From positions 6,510,001-6,574,000 of the forward strand of contig NZ_JBBPCL010000001.1 in the NCBI RefSeq assembly GCF_038039215.1: a stretch of 64,000 bases of DNA, given 5' to 3'. A program made the translations under genes and the position numbers. The notes below the pieces were generated by a model, which had not been told where the DNA came from, did no database searches, and saw only the letters and a program-made list of their open reading frames with translations. This DNA comes from Pseudonocardia sp. T1-2H. GTDB taxonomy: Bacteria > Actinomycetota > Actinomycetes > Mycobacteriales > Pseudonocardiaceae. Positions 1-7,925 of this stretch are shown here, one piece after another; the stretch's first letter is position 1; each line of letters begins with the position of its first letter.

Positions 1-225
1 CCTGCCGCCGGGGGCTGATGATTCGCGATCCCGGGGGCCCCGGCGTCGCCCGTGCGGGGTGAACGCAGCTCACCCCACCGTCTCCTCGTCCGTGCACTCA
101 GACGGCCCGTCCGGCCGCGAGCCGGAGCAGCGCGGGAACGGCCCGGGTGAGCCCCCGGGGTGTGCGGGCGGCGCCCGGCGCAGAGATCGAGATCCGGACA
201 CTCAGGCTGACCCGGCAGCGAGCGG

Positions 226-687
226 ATGTTCGGCCTGCTGTTCTTCGTGCCGCTGCTGGGGATGGCGGTCGGGGCGGCGATGGGCGCCCTCGCCGGCTCG
301 ATGTCCGACGTGGGTATCGACGATCGGTTCGTCGAGGAAGTGCGCGAGAAGATCACTCCCGGCACGTCGCTGCTCTCTCTGGAGGAGATGAGGGCCGCAG
401 CCACGGTGCCGATCAACACCGTGAAGACCTACGTGCGCTCGATCTACAACAAGCTCGGGATCAGCAGCCGGCGGACCGCCGTCCTCGCCGGCTACGAGCA
501 CGGCCTCATTGCGACGACCCCCGCAGGGGACCGGGTACCCGGTCGCGCTGTCCGGTTGACGCCTGTCCGTCCCCGCGCCACATCGGGTCGGGGCGATCCG
601 CAGTCATTCGTTTCGGGCGAGGCGACGACCGGCCACCCGGCCGATCCTGGCCCGGGAAGAATTACCCGACGAGGGAGCACACGATGA
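226..687 (+). pseudogene. Chimeric remnant: DUF1269 N-terminus joined to a LuxR-type HTH tail
   Basis: The first ~50 residues (start MFGLLFFVPLLG, then GIDDRFVEEVREKITPGTS) match the N-terminal hydrophobic half of DUF1269 membrane proteins, which normally continue for about 100 more residues. Instead the frame passes into VPINTVKTYVRSIYNKLGISSRR and AVLAGYEHGLI, the recognition helix and last helix of a LuxR/GerE DNA-binding domain without its upstream half or any sensory domain. After about position 510 the frame runs on with no recognisable content. No convincing ribosome-binding site precedes the ATG. The simplest reading is a deletion that joined two unrelated broken genes. A functional fusion is unlikely because neither domain is complete. 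Confidence 0.6.
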
Positions 688-1109
688 GCGACACAACCAT
701 CCACCCGCCGTCGGCAGGCGCAACGGGACGCACGAGCGGCTGGGCCACCGGCCTCACGATCTTCGCCAGCACGATCATGATCGTCGTCGGAATCTGTCAG
801 GCGTTGCTCGGGATCGCCGCGCTGGTCCACGACGAGATCTACGTCAGCACCCCGGGCTACATCTACTCCTTCGACATCACCGGCTGGGGCTGGGTGCACC
901 TGCTGCTCGGAGCCGTGGTCGCCCTCGCCGGCGTCGCCGTTATCCAGCGCAAGACGTGGGGCCGGCTCGTGGGGATCGTCCTGGCCTCGCTGAGCATCTT
1001 CGCCAACTTCCTGTTCATCCCGCACTACCCGGTCTGGTCGCTTCTGATCATCGCCCTGGACGTCGCCGTCATCTGGGCGCTCGCCTGCCAGCAGCAAGAT
1101 GTCGTCTGA
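684..1109 (+). CDS. Four-helix membrane protein, DUF7144-like
   Basis: A 141-residue protein with about four membrane segments (roughly residues 25-50, 70-92, 98-118 and 120-138). It has a short charged loop after helix 1 and the aromatic GWGWVHLLLGA stretch common in this actinobacterial family. The function of the family is not known. The ATG at 684 is chosen because GAGGGAG lies six bases upstream; the longer open frame running in from upstream has no coding character. It stands alone between decayed genes, and the next frame overlaps its last few codons. Intact and probably expressed. Confidence 0.7.
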   Translation: MSDTTIHPPSAGATGRTSGWATGLTIFASTIMIVVGICQALLGIAALVHDEIYVSTPGYIYSFDITGWGWVHLLLGAVVALAGVAVIQRKTWGRLVGIVLASLSIFANFLFIPHYPVWSLLIIALDVAVIWALACQQQDVV

Positions 1110-1465
1110 TCAACCGCCTGCTTTGACCGCTCGGCTCAACTCGCCCGACCTGTCACGGCGAAGGATGGCCGAGGACGCCGCTCGGGTGCCCGAACTGCTG
1201 CCGATCCGCTACGCCCGGATGGCGCTCTCGCCGCTCAGCTTCTTCCGCGGGTCCGCCGCGGTCATGGCCGCCGATCTCACCGGCACCCCCGTCTCCGGGC
1301 CGGAGGTGGGACGCGCACCTGTCCAACTTCGGGTCCTTCGCCTCGCCGGAGCGACGACTCGTGCTCGACGTCAACGACTTCGGCGAGACGTTGCCCGGCC
1401 CGTGGGAGCGGGACGTGAAGCGGCTGGCGGCGAGCATCGAGGTCGCGGGTCGCGGGTCGCGGGTC
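1099..1465 (+). pseudogene. Broken DUF2252 gene
   Basis: Residues reading RVPELLPIRYARMALSPLSF followed by FRGSAAVMAADL are typical of the N-terminal third of DUF2252 proteins. Near 1300 the expected Cys-Gly-Asp segment is lost and the frame changes: DAHLSNFGSFASPERRLVL, then DVNDFGETLPGPWERDVKRL continue in a second frame from about 1310. Homology stops at about 1455 in a run of 7-bp tandem repeats. The family is normally over 400 residues, so about three quarters of the gene is missing. The internal deletion is larger than one base, unlike the single-base frame breaks elsewhere in the window, so this looks like true decay. Confidence 0.75.
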
Positions 1466-1470
1466 GCGAG
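1443..1470 (+). repeat. 7-bp tandem repeat at the end of the DUF2252 remnant
   Basis: Three exact copies of TCGCGGG followed by a fourth degenerate copy. It lies exactly where DUF2252 homology ends, so slippage or recombination at this tract may have caused the truncation. Confidence 0.7.
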
Positions 1471-1706
1471 CGCGGGTTCGCGGCGCGGAAGCGGGGCGCC
1501 GCCGTGGAGGCAGCCGTCTCGCACCCAGCCGCCGCAAACGGCTGGCCTGCCGCCTGGCGAAGGCGCGGACTCGGGACGACCTGGGTCACCCGAGACGGGT
1601 GAGGCTCGAGCGCCGAGCCCGACGGAACATGTCGAGCACAGCAGCAACCGTATTGGTCATCAGGCGCGTCCGCTGATGCTGCTGCCGACCGTCACCGGAG
1701 ATGGAG

Positions 1707-2105
1707 ATGTTCAAGCAGATATCGGACATGCCGGCTGGCACCATTGGATTCGAGGCACACGGGGACGTCGACGATGACGATTTCGAGGAGATCGTTGCGC
1801 CCGTCCTGAGGCGGGAGATCGCCGACGGGCGGAAGGTGCGTCTGCTCTATCTGCTCGGCCCGCAACTTCGGGACTACGAGGGCGATGCGGTGAAGGAGGA
1901 GATGAAGTTCGCGGCGCGTCACGCCACCGCGTACGAGCGAGTCGCCATCGTGAGCGACGAGAGCTGGCTTCGACCGGCGCTGCGCGTGCTGTCGGTCCTG
2001 GTACCGGGGCAGCTGCGCGGGTTCCCTGTCGCACAGCTGGAGTCCGCCAAGGCGTGGGTCGCCGGAGCCGACGAGCGCGAACAGCAACCCGACCATGACG
2101 GGTAG
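1707..2105 (+). CDS. SpoIIAA-like (STAS-fold) protein
   Basis: About 132 residues with the layout of the SpoIIAA-like family: an N-terminal strand ending in FEAHGDVDDDDFE, a helix, the strand KVRLLYLLGP, and the segment VAIVSDESWLRPALRVLS. These proteins have the STAS fold of anti-anti-sigma factors but usually lack the phosphorylated serine; their role is unknown, and some are induced by stress. Two ATGs are possible (1701 and 1707). I prefer 1707 because GGAG at 1697-1700 then sits six bases upstream. The gene is isolated and intact within the decayed strip. Confidence 0.7.
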   Translation: MFKQISDMPAGTIGFEAHGDVDDDDFEEIVAPVLRREIADGRKVRLLYLLGPQLRDYEGDAVKEEMKFAARHATAYERVAIVSDESWLRPALRVLSVLVPGQLRGFPVAQLESAKAWVAGADEREQQPDHDG

Positions 2106-2203
2106 TCGCACCGCAGCAGCTACGCCCTGGCCCCGCTCTCCCTCAGCATGTTCGCAGTGGCATTTCCGGCTGACCGAGCGCCTGGCCTGACGCGCGGTGG
2201 GGC

Positions 2204-2635
2204 CTATGCCTCCCGCGCCACGCTCTCCAGCCGGTTGCGGTAGTCCTCCCACCAGGCCCGATCGACCGGCGCCATGTTGTCGTTGCCGGTCCGCAGACCC
2301 ACCGCCCCGTCGACCAGCTCCCGCACGATGTCCGCGTGCCCGGCGTGCCGTTGGGTCTCCGCGATCATGTGGATGAGGACCAGGTGCAGGGTCACCTCGC
2401 TGCGGTCGGCCGGCCAGTGCGGCACCTGGCCGACGGAGTCCAGCGCCAGTGCGTCGATCGTGGCGTCGGCGTGCGCCCAGGCGCGGTGATAGAGGCCGAC
2501 GATCTGCTCGCGGGGCTCCTCGGCCGTGGCCCACATGTCCGCGTTGGGCTCGGCGTCGTCGGCGAACCAGGGCAGGGCCTCGTCGGACGACCGGCCGAAG
2601 GTGGCGCCGAAGTAGCCGAACTCGAGGCTCGCCAC
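2204..2635 (-). pseudogene. DinB/DUF664 family protein, N-terminus missing
   Basis: The frame gives the C-terminal two thirds of a DUF664/DinB-like four-helix protein: LEFGYFGATFGRS, EPNADMWATA, LIHMIAETQRHAGHADI and DNMAPVDRAWWEDYR. The two histidines of the HMIAETQRHAGH motif would serve as metal ligands. The family normally has about 50 residues before this point. Here the codons just upstream read GLVKHVA, then hit a stop, and the next gene on the same strand ends only about 85 bases away, so there is no room for the missing helix. The listed start is a GTG inside the conserved LVKHVA motif, not a natural start. Probably a deletion derivative, though translation from a downstream start cannot be excluded. 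Confidence 0.6.
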
Positions 2636-2720
2636 GTGCTTGACCAGGCCGCCGCGGCCTGATCATCTTCGTGCCAGCTGCTCCAGCGCTCGCCGGGCCG
2701 CCCACCCGCGCAGCCAGCCA

Positions 2721-3617
2721 TCAGGTCAGCGGTGGGTTGCGTCCGTAGCGGGCGACGTCGCCGGCGTGCAGCGCCACCGATCCGGACACGACGCGGTCCG
2801 GGGTGAACCGGACGCGACGGCCGGTACCGCCGTCGTCGCCCGGCTCACCCGGCGCGGTCCACTCGACGGTCGCGGTACCGGACAGCTGCAGCGTCGCTCC
2901 GGTGTCGAAGTCGACGACGAGAAGCGCGGCGGTGTCGTCGGAAGCGAGGTTGCCGAGGCTGTTGAACATGTTGTTGCCGGGATAGTCCGGCCACCACAAC
3001 GTGCCGCCGTCCACGCGGAGGAAACCGGGGGTGCCGCCGCGATGCGAGGCGTCGGCGCCGCGGGCCGGGTGGACGGTGCCGAGGAAGAAGGTGTCCGCCG
3101 CCTCGATCAGCGTGATGTCGGCCGCCGCGAGTGCCGACGACCGGCGGACGGTGCGCGGCCCCTCCGGCGCGGTGCGCTCGAGCCGCCGTTGCTGGATGTA
3201 CTTCGGGCAGTTGCCGTACGCCTGCTCGACGGCGATCGTCAGGCCGTCGCCGCCCGCGCCGGTCAGCGTGCCGTTGACCCGGACGCGACGGCGTCGCGCG
3301 AACTCGATCGCCAGCAGGCCGACGCGCTGGCCGTCCGGGAGCGCCTGCAGCGGATCCCCCTCGGCGGGGGAGGCGTGGACGTGCAGCCGGGTGCCGTGGG
3401 CGTCCAGGAACCCGGGCGCGGCGACGAGCGGGGAGATCCAGAGCCGGCCGTCCGCGTCGCGGGCGGCGAGTACGGCGACATCACGCTCGGCGAGGAAACC
3501 ACCGATCGCGCCGGCGAGATCCGGATCGTCCAGCATCCCGGCGAGCCGCGACGCCTCGTCCGCGACCCCGGCGCGCCGCTGGACCGCGAGCTCGCCCTCG
3601 TGGAAGCCGCTGGTCAT
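2721..3617 (-). CDS. Pyridoxamine 5'-phosphate oxidase-fold flavin/nucleotide-binding protein
   Basis: 298 residues. FLAERDVAVLAARDADGRLW followed by ISPLVAAPGF is the first strand pair of the split-barrel PNPOx/FMN-binding fold. A second half (ADTFFLGTVHPARG, FLRVDGGTLWWPDYPGNNMF, GNLASDDTAALLVVDFDTG) repeats it, so this is the long two-barrel form seen in proteins annotated as flavin-nucleotide-binding or pyridoxamine 5'-phosphate oxidase family. Such proteins bind FMN, heme or F420 and act as small-molecule reductases; the substrate cannot be told here. ATG start with GAGGAC upstream. It is followed at about 85 bases by the DinB remnant on the same strand. Confidence 0.75.
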   Translation of the reverse strand: MTSGFHEGELAVQRRAGVADEASRLAGMLDDPDLAGAIGGFLAERDVAVLAARDADGRLWISPLVAAPGFLDAHGTRLHVHASPAEGDPLQALPDGQRVGLLAIEFARRRRVRVNGTLTGAGGDGLTIAVEQAYGNCPKYIQQRRLERTAPEGPRTVRRSSALAAADITLIEAADTFFLGTVHPARGADASHRGGTPGFLRVDGGTLWWPDYPGNNMFNSLGNLASDDTAALLVVDFDTGATLQLSGTATVEWTAPGEPGDDGGTGRRVRFTPDRVVSGSVALHAGDVARYGRNPPLT

Positions 3618-3678
3618 CGGGACCGTCCTCAGCTCGTCCGGGTGTACCGCACCAGTGTGGCCCGGTGGCGCCGGACGC

Positions 3679-4050
3679 TCAGCCGAAGGCGGCGTGGGTC
3701 AGCCAGAGGTCCAGCAGGTCCCGATCGCCCCGGATCTCGGCCCCGTCGCGCGGCAACGGCGTGCGCCGGTAGATCCCCAGGAGCAGGTCCGTCAGCGGGG
3801 CCCGGACGCCCACGGCCGCCGGCTCGTGCGACCGGCGCCAGACGATGACGTCCCCGGTCAGGTCCACGAACCAGGCCGTGTCCACGTCGGTCGCCTCGAA
3901 GGCCAGCGTGCGGCCCGGGCCGAGGAGCTCGCGCTCGCGGGGCGGGTGCTCGAAGTGTTGGGGGAGCGCGTCGAGCTCCATCCACTCGTCGACCGCGTCG
4001 AGCGCGGTCTCCTCGGCGACGGTGAACGTCGGAGCCGGGAGCACGGTCAC
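3679..4050 (-). CDS. C-terminal domain of a maleylpyruvate isomerase-type (MDMPI) protein
   Basis: About 123 residues from a GTG at 4048-4050. The pattern GRTLAFEATDVDTAWFVDLTG, VGVRAPLTDLLLGIYRR and GDRDLLDLWL is that of the MDMPI C-terminal domain, which normally follows a DinB-type N-terminal metal-binding domain in mycothiol-dependent enzymes. That N-terminal domain, with its three histidines, is absent, and the upstream DNA is a divergent promoter region, so this is either a stand-alone C-domain or another truncated gene of the left-end decayed strip. It is transcribed away from the MarR gene starting at 4129, so the two may share an operator. Confidence 0.5.
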   Translation of the reverse strand: MTVLPAPTFTVAEETALDAVDEWMELDALPQHFEHPPRERELLGPGRTLAFEATDVDTAWFVDLTGDVIVWRRSHEPAAVGVRAPLTDLLLGIYRRTPLPRDGAEIRGDRDLLDLWLTHAAFG

Positions 4051-4086
4051 GACATCGCGCCGTCGGCGCAACCGAGATCTCTTCTT

Positions 4087-4120
4087 GTTGTCGTGACTAC
4101 CGTGATGTCGTCGTGACAAC
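4087..4120. promoter_or_regulatory. Inverted repeat in the divergent MDMPI-like/MarR promoter region
   Basis: GTTGTC at 4087-4092 and its exact complement GACAAC at 4115-4120 flank a 22-bp spacer. The left arm continues as GTTGTCGTGAC and the right arm reads GTCGTGACAAC. It lies nine bases before the MarR start codon and between two divergent genes, a usual place for MarR autoregulation. That MarR binds here is inference. Confidence 0.4.
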
Positions 4121-4128
4121 ATCTGGGG

Positions 4129-4566
4129 GTGACGACCCCCGAGCCCGGCCCGCTGTCGTCGGCCGGGTTCTGGCTGCACCACGCCGCCCTTGCGTGGCGC
4201 GCCGACCTCGCCGGGAGCCTGCAGCCCCTCGGCCTGACGCCCACCCAGTTCCTTCATCTGGCCTCGGTGGCCTGGCTCGAGGACCTGCACGGGCCGCCGA
4301 TCCAGCAGGAGGTGGCCGAGCAGGCCGGCGCGGACCGGATGATGACGTCCAAGGTCGTCCGGACTCTCTCCGCGCGCGGGCTGGTCAGCCGCAGCCCCAC
4401 GGAGGTCGACGGCCGAGCGGTCCGGATCGCACTGACCCGAGCGGGCCGGGAGGTGGTCGACCGCGCGACGGCGGTCGCCCGGGAGGTCGACGCCCGGTAC
4501 TTCGGCGAGGAGCCCGGGCCCCTCCGTGACCAGCTCCGCGAGCTCGCGGAGCACCGCGGCCTGTGA
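4129..4566 (+). CDS. MarR family transcriptional regulator
   Basis: 145 residues, the usual MarR length. N-terminal dimerisation helices are followed by a winged helix: QQEVAEQAGADRMMTSKVVR is the helix-turn-helix and LVSRSPTEVDGRAVRIALTRAG contains the wing with the DxRxxxxxLT signature (DGRAVRIALT). GTG start; the preceding GGGGG run is only a weak ribosome-binding site. It is divergent from the MDMPI-like gene, and no adjacent transporter or enzyme on the same strand identifies the ligand. Likely represses itself through the inverted repeat just upstream. Confidence 0.85.
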   Translation: MTTPEPGPLSSAGFWLHHAALAWRADLAGSLQPLGLTPTQFLHLASVAWLEDLHGPPIQQEVAEQAGADRMMTSKVVRTLSARGLVSRSPTEVDGRAVRIALTRAGREVVDRATAVAREVDARYFGEEPGPLRDQLRELAEHRGL

Positions 4567-4729
4567 AACCTGGCGAGGATGTTCTCGTCACTCGTGAAAG
4601 AAGCCTCGGAACAGCGCCGACATAGATAAACGTCATATCGACGAAAAAGACGGTCCGGATCGGTCAGGACGGCGAGCGGGCCGGCTGCGCCACTCGTCTC
4701 AATCTGAGAAGAGGCATCGACCGAACGAA

Positions 4730-4743
4730 TTAGACATGTCTAA
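4730..4743. promoter_or_regulatory. Perfect 14-bp palindrome, probable MntR/DtxR-type operator
   Basis: TTAGACATGTCTAA is a perfect palindrome in a locally A/T-rich stretch directly before the mntR-mntH operon. DtxR/MntR-family dimers bind TTAG...CTAA-type palindromes of this form, so this is the expected autoregulatory operator. It contains the ATG at 4736, which argues that translation starts downstream at 4763. Confidence 0.75.
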
Positions 4744-4762
4744 CATCCGGCTCGTGGGAACC

Positions 4763-5419
4763 ATGACGCCCGCCGTCGAGGACTACCTGAAGACCATCTT
4801 CCTGCTGAGCACCCGCGGGGAGGCGGTCACCACCAGCGCGCTGGCGCGCGAGCTGCACGTGTCCTCGCCGTCCGTCTCGGCGATGATGAAGCGGCTGAGC
4901 GACGGCCGGCTCGTCGAGCGCGGGACGGGCGTGCACCTCACCGCGCAGGGGGAGCGGGAGGCGCTGCGCGTCGTCCGTAGGCACCGGCTGCTGGAGACCT
5001 TCCTCGCCCGCGTGCTGGACATCCCGTGGGACGAGGTGCACGTCGAGGCCGAGCTGCTCGAGCACGCGCTGAGCGAGCGGCTCGAGGCCCGCATCGACGC
5101 CGCGCTCGGCCACCCCACCCGCGATCCGCACGGGGACCCGATCCCGCCCTCGGCCGGCGCGCACGACGAGAGCTGGGGCCGTCCGCTCGCGGGCACGCCC
5201 GCCGGGAGCCGCTTCCGGATCGAGCGCGTCTCGGACCGGGACAGCGACGCGCTGCGCTACCTCGGGGAGAAGGGCATCCGGCCCGGCGTCGTCCTGGAGG
5301 TCGGCGAGCAGGAGCCCTACGGCGGCTCGTGCTGGGTGCGATTCGGCGGGGAGCCGCTCGCCCTCGGTCAGGTCCTGACCCGTCTGGTGTTCGGCACGAT
5401 CGTCGAGGGGGATGAATGA
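4763..5419 (+). CDS. mntR: Manganese-dependent DtxR-family repressor (MntR type)
   Basis: About 218 residues. Winged helix at residues 1-60 (AVEDYLKTIFLLSTRGEAV; SALARELHVSSPSVSAMMKR), then the metal-binding dimerisation domain (VVRRHRLLETFLARVLDIPW, DEVHVEAELLEHALSERLEA, HPTRDPHGDPIP), and a C-terminal SH3-like FeoA domain (GIRPGVVLEVGEQEPYGGS). The RRHRLLE, EAELLEH and DPHGDPIP motifs supply the conserved His, Glu and Asp metal ligands. In-frame starts are ATG 4736, GTG 4754 and ATG 4763. I choose 4763 because it begins the conserved domain, has GGGA just upstream and leaves the operator outside the coding region. Its stop overlaps the mntH start by four bases, so repressor and transporter are translationally coupled and probably repressed together when manganese is plentiful. 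Confidence 0.88.
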   Translation: MTPAVEDYLKTIFLLSTRGEAVTTSALARELHVSSPSVSAMMKRLSDGRLVERGTGVHLTAQGEREALRVVRRHRLLETFLARVLDIPWDEVHVEAELLEHALSERLEARIDAALGHPTRDPHGDPIPPSAGAHDESWGRPLAGTPAGSRFRIERVSDRDSDALRYLGEKGIRPGVVLEVGEQEPYGGSCWVRFGGEPLALGQVLTRLVFGTIVEGDE

Positions 5420-6678
5420 GCGCGGTGAGATCCGCGAGGTCGACCGCTGTCGCGGACGTCCGGGCGCGTGGCCGCCGGGGTGGCCTGACGCTGATCGGCC
5501 CGGCGTTCGTCGCCGCCATCGCCTACGTGGACCCCGGCAACTTCGCCACGAACTTCTCCGCCGGGTCCGACTTCGGCTACCTGCTGCTGTGGGTGATCGT
5601 CGGCGCGAACCTGCTCGCGATGCTCATCCAGGGCCTGTCGGCGAAGCTCGGCATCGCCACCGGCAGCAACCTCGCCGAGATGTGCCGCGAGGAGTACCCG
5701 AAGCCCGTGAGCCGGGGGATGTGGGTGCAGGCGGAGATCGTCGCCGCGGCCACGGACCTCGCCGAGGTGATCGGCGGCGCCGTCGCCCTGCACCTGCTGT
5801 TCGGGCTGCCGCTGTTCGTCGGCGGGGTGATCACCGGCGTCGTCGCGTTCGCACTGCTCGGGCTGCACCAGCGCGGGCAGCGGCCGTTCGAGCTGGCGAT
5901 CGCCGGTCTCTTCGCGGTGATCCTGATCGGTTTCCTGGTCACCGCGCTCCGCATCCCGTGGGAACCGGACGAGCTCGCCGCCGGCCTGATCCCGATGTTC
6001 GACGGCCCGGGCAGCCTGTTGCTCGCCACCGGCATCCTCGGCGCCACGGTCATGCCGCACGTCATCTACCTGCACTCGGCGCTCACCCAGGACCGCAACC
6101 CCGCGACCACGCTCGACGAGCGTCGGTTCCTGCTCCGCCACCAGCGCATCGACGTCACCCTCGGCATGGGCCTCGCGGGGCTGGTCAACATGGCGATGCT
6201 GGTGATCGCCGCGGCGTTGTTCCACGGATCGGCCGTACCGGAGGACACCGGCAGTCTGGAGGGCGTGCACGCCGCGCTCGGCCGGGTGCTGGACCACCCC
6301 GCCGCGACGGCCTTCGCCCTCGCCCTGCTGGCGTCCGGCTTCGCGTCGGCCGGGGTCGGGACGTTCGCGGGCCAGGTCGTCATGCAGGGGTTCATCCGGC
6401 GGCGGATCCCGCTCCTGCTGCGCAGGCTGATCACGCTGGCGCCGGCGCTCGTGGTGCTGGGCCTCGGCATCGACCCCACGAAGGCGCTGGTGTTCTCCCA
6501 GGTGATCCTGTCCTTCGGCATCCCGTTCGCGTTGATCCCGCTGGTGCTGCTCACCCGTCGTCGCGACGTGATGGGGGAGCTGGTGAACCGGCGGATCACG
6601 ACGGTGGCGGCGTCGGTCGCGGCCACGGCGATCGTCGGGCTCAACGGCGTGCTGCTCTGGCAGACGTTCGTCGGTTGA
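5416..6678 (+). CDS. mntH: Nramp-family divalent metal (Mn2+) transporter MntH
   Basis: 420 residues and about eleven membrane helices, full length for bacterial Nramp. The metal-site motif DPGN is present in helix 1 (YVDPGNFATNFSAGS) and the helix 6 motif MPH in ATVMPHVIYLHSA, the two signatures of proton-coupled Mn2+/Fe2+ import. TGSNLAEMCRE and AEVIGGAVALHLLFGLPLF are conserved helix 2-3 elements. It overlaps mntR by ATGA and must share its promoter and the palindromic operator at 4730-4743. A manganese role is inferred from the regulator; iron cannot be excluded. No clear terminator follows in the next 230 bases. Confidence 0.92.
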   Translation: MSAVRSARSTAVADVRARGRRGGLTLIGPAFVAAIAYVDPGNFATNFSAGSDFGYLLLWVIVGANLLAMLIQGLSAKLGIATGSNLAEMCREEYPKPVSRGMWVQAEIVAAATDLAEVIGGAVALHLLFGLPLFVGGVITGVVAFALLGLHQRGQRPFELAIAGLFAVILIGFLVTALRIPWEPDELAAGLIPMFDGPGSLLLATGILGATVMPHVIYLHSALTQDRNPATTLDERRFLLRHQRIDVTLGMGLAGLVNMAMLVIAAALFHGSAVPEDTGSLEGVHAALGRVLDHPAATAFALALLASGFASAGVGTFAGQVVMQGFIRRRIPLLLRRLITLAPALVVLGLGIDPTKALVFSQVILSFGIPFALIPLVLLTRRRDVMGELVNRRITTVAASVAATAIVGLNGVLLWQTFVG

Positions 6679-6912
6679 GTGGGCGGCACACGGTCACCCC
6701 GGGCCGTGCGGACACACGAAGGACGCGGCACGCGGGACGACCGGTGGGCCGTCCGACGTGCCGCGTCGATCCCGAGTGCAGGAGCCGCCGGATCGTGTCG
6801 ACGACCGTGCGCTCGGGGTCAGCGCGCCCTGCAGGAACCGGTCCACACCGTCGTGACCGGTCCTGAGGGGGTTCGCGAGGGTGAGATCTGGGGAGCGGAC
6901 CTCACCGGTGGA

Positions 6913-7670
6913 TCAGAGGGCGGCGAGACCGGCGATCTGCGAGGCGAGGCTCGCGGCGTCCGGAGCCGCGACCGCGTCCGCGGCGCCGACCTTGTAGTCG
7001 TTCCCGTCGAAGTTCTGGTCCTGCGTCGACGGCAGGGCCGGCAGCGCCGGGGCACCCAGCTCGGGGAGCGCCGGGGCACCCAGCTTCGGCAGCGCGGGCG
7101 CGCCGAGCGCGGGCGCCGGCAGCTCGGGCAGGGCCGGCGCCGGGAGCTCCGGCCCGGCCAGCGGGATGCTGCCGGCCGGGGTGGCCAGCTCGCCGGCGAC
7201 CTGCGGGGAACCCGGGGCTCGGACAGCGACGGGGCCTCGGGCAGGGACGGGGCCCCGGGCAGCGAGGGGGCCTCGGGCAGGGACGGGGCCGCGGGCAGCG
7301 CGTCCAGGCCGGGGAACGCAGGCGCAGCCGGGAAGCTCGGGGGCGCCCGGAGCCTCGGGGAGGCCCGCGGTCCGCATCGAGGCCGGCACCGCGGCGTCCT
7401 CGGGGCCGGTCTGCGTGCTCACGGTCGGCATCTCGAAGTTGAAGAGCCCAGGCAGGGACATCGAATCGGGCGAGGGGAGCTCGGGCGCGGAGAGCTCCGG
7501 AGCCGCGAGGTCCGGCGCGGCCAGCTCCGGCGCCGCGGGGAGCCCGGCGCTGCGGGCAGCTCCGGCAGCGACGGCGCGGCGAGGGCCTGGCCCGCGAAGC
7601 CGACGCCGATGGCGGCGACTCCCGCAATGGTGGCCGACGTACGCAGCGTGCGCCTGGCGAGACTGCTCAT
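6913..7670 (-). CDS. Leu/Pro/Ala-rich secreted protein (reading frame broken three times)
   Basis: ATG at 7668-7670 begins a clear Sec signal peptide (basic LARRTLRTS, hydrophobic IAGVAAIGVGFAGQ, cleavage at ALA-AP). The mature part is built of short Pro-Glu/Ala-Leu-Pro units (ELPAP, GAPALPELG, APSLPEAPSLPG) and ends with an ordinary segment containing QDQNFDGNDYKVGAADAV. To read this continuously the frame must change near 7543, 7328 and 7212, each time by one base next to a G or C run. The repetitive composition is kept across all three breaks, which favours sequence error over decay. Function unknown; low-complexity exported proteins of this kind may be cell-wall associated. Divergent from the hydrolase at 7926. 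Confidence 0.55.
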
Positions 7671-7925
7671 CTCTGGTGGATCCTTCCGATCGGGGGTCTC
7701 GGAAAACGATGGTGCTTCGGGCGGCCCAACGAGGGTCGGGGCGTCGAGATGTGGAATATCGCGCTCTGGAGGCGACCTTCAGCCTTTCGAGTGACAAAGT
7801 TCCTGCAACCCTTGAGGTCGCCACCCGTACGGATTACATGCTTCAGCGTGAGGTCATCGGCGCTCTGCCATCACCGTGAAGGGAAGTGAAGGATCATCAC
7901 CGGCTCGGCGCACCTGTCGCGGATC

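Noticed and set aside
226..687. A complete LuxR-family regulator
   Set aside because: Only the second half of the HTH is present and it is fused to an unrelated membrane fragment.
3679..4554. A 291-codon minus-strand frame including the MDMPI-like domain
   Set aside because: The upstream part is antisense to the MarR gene and has no homology; only the 3679-4050 part is supported.
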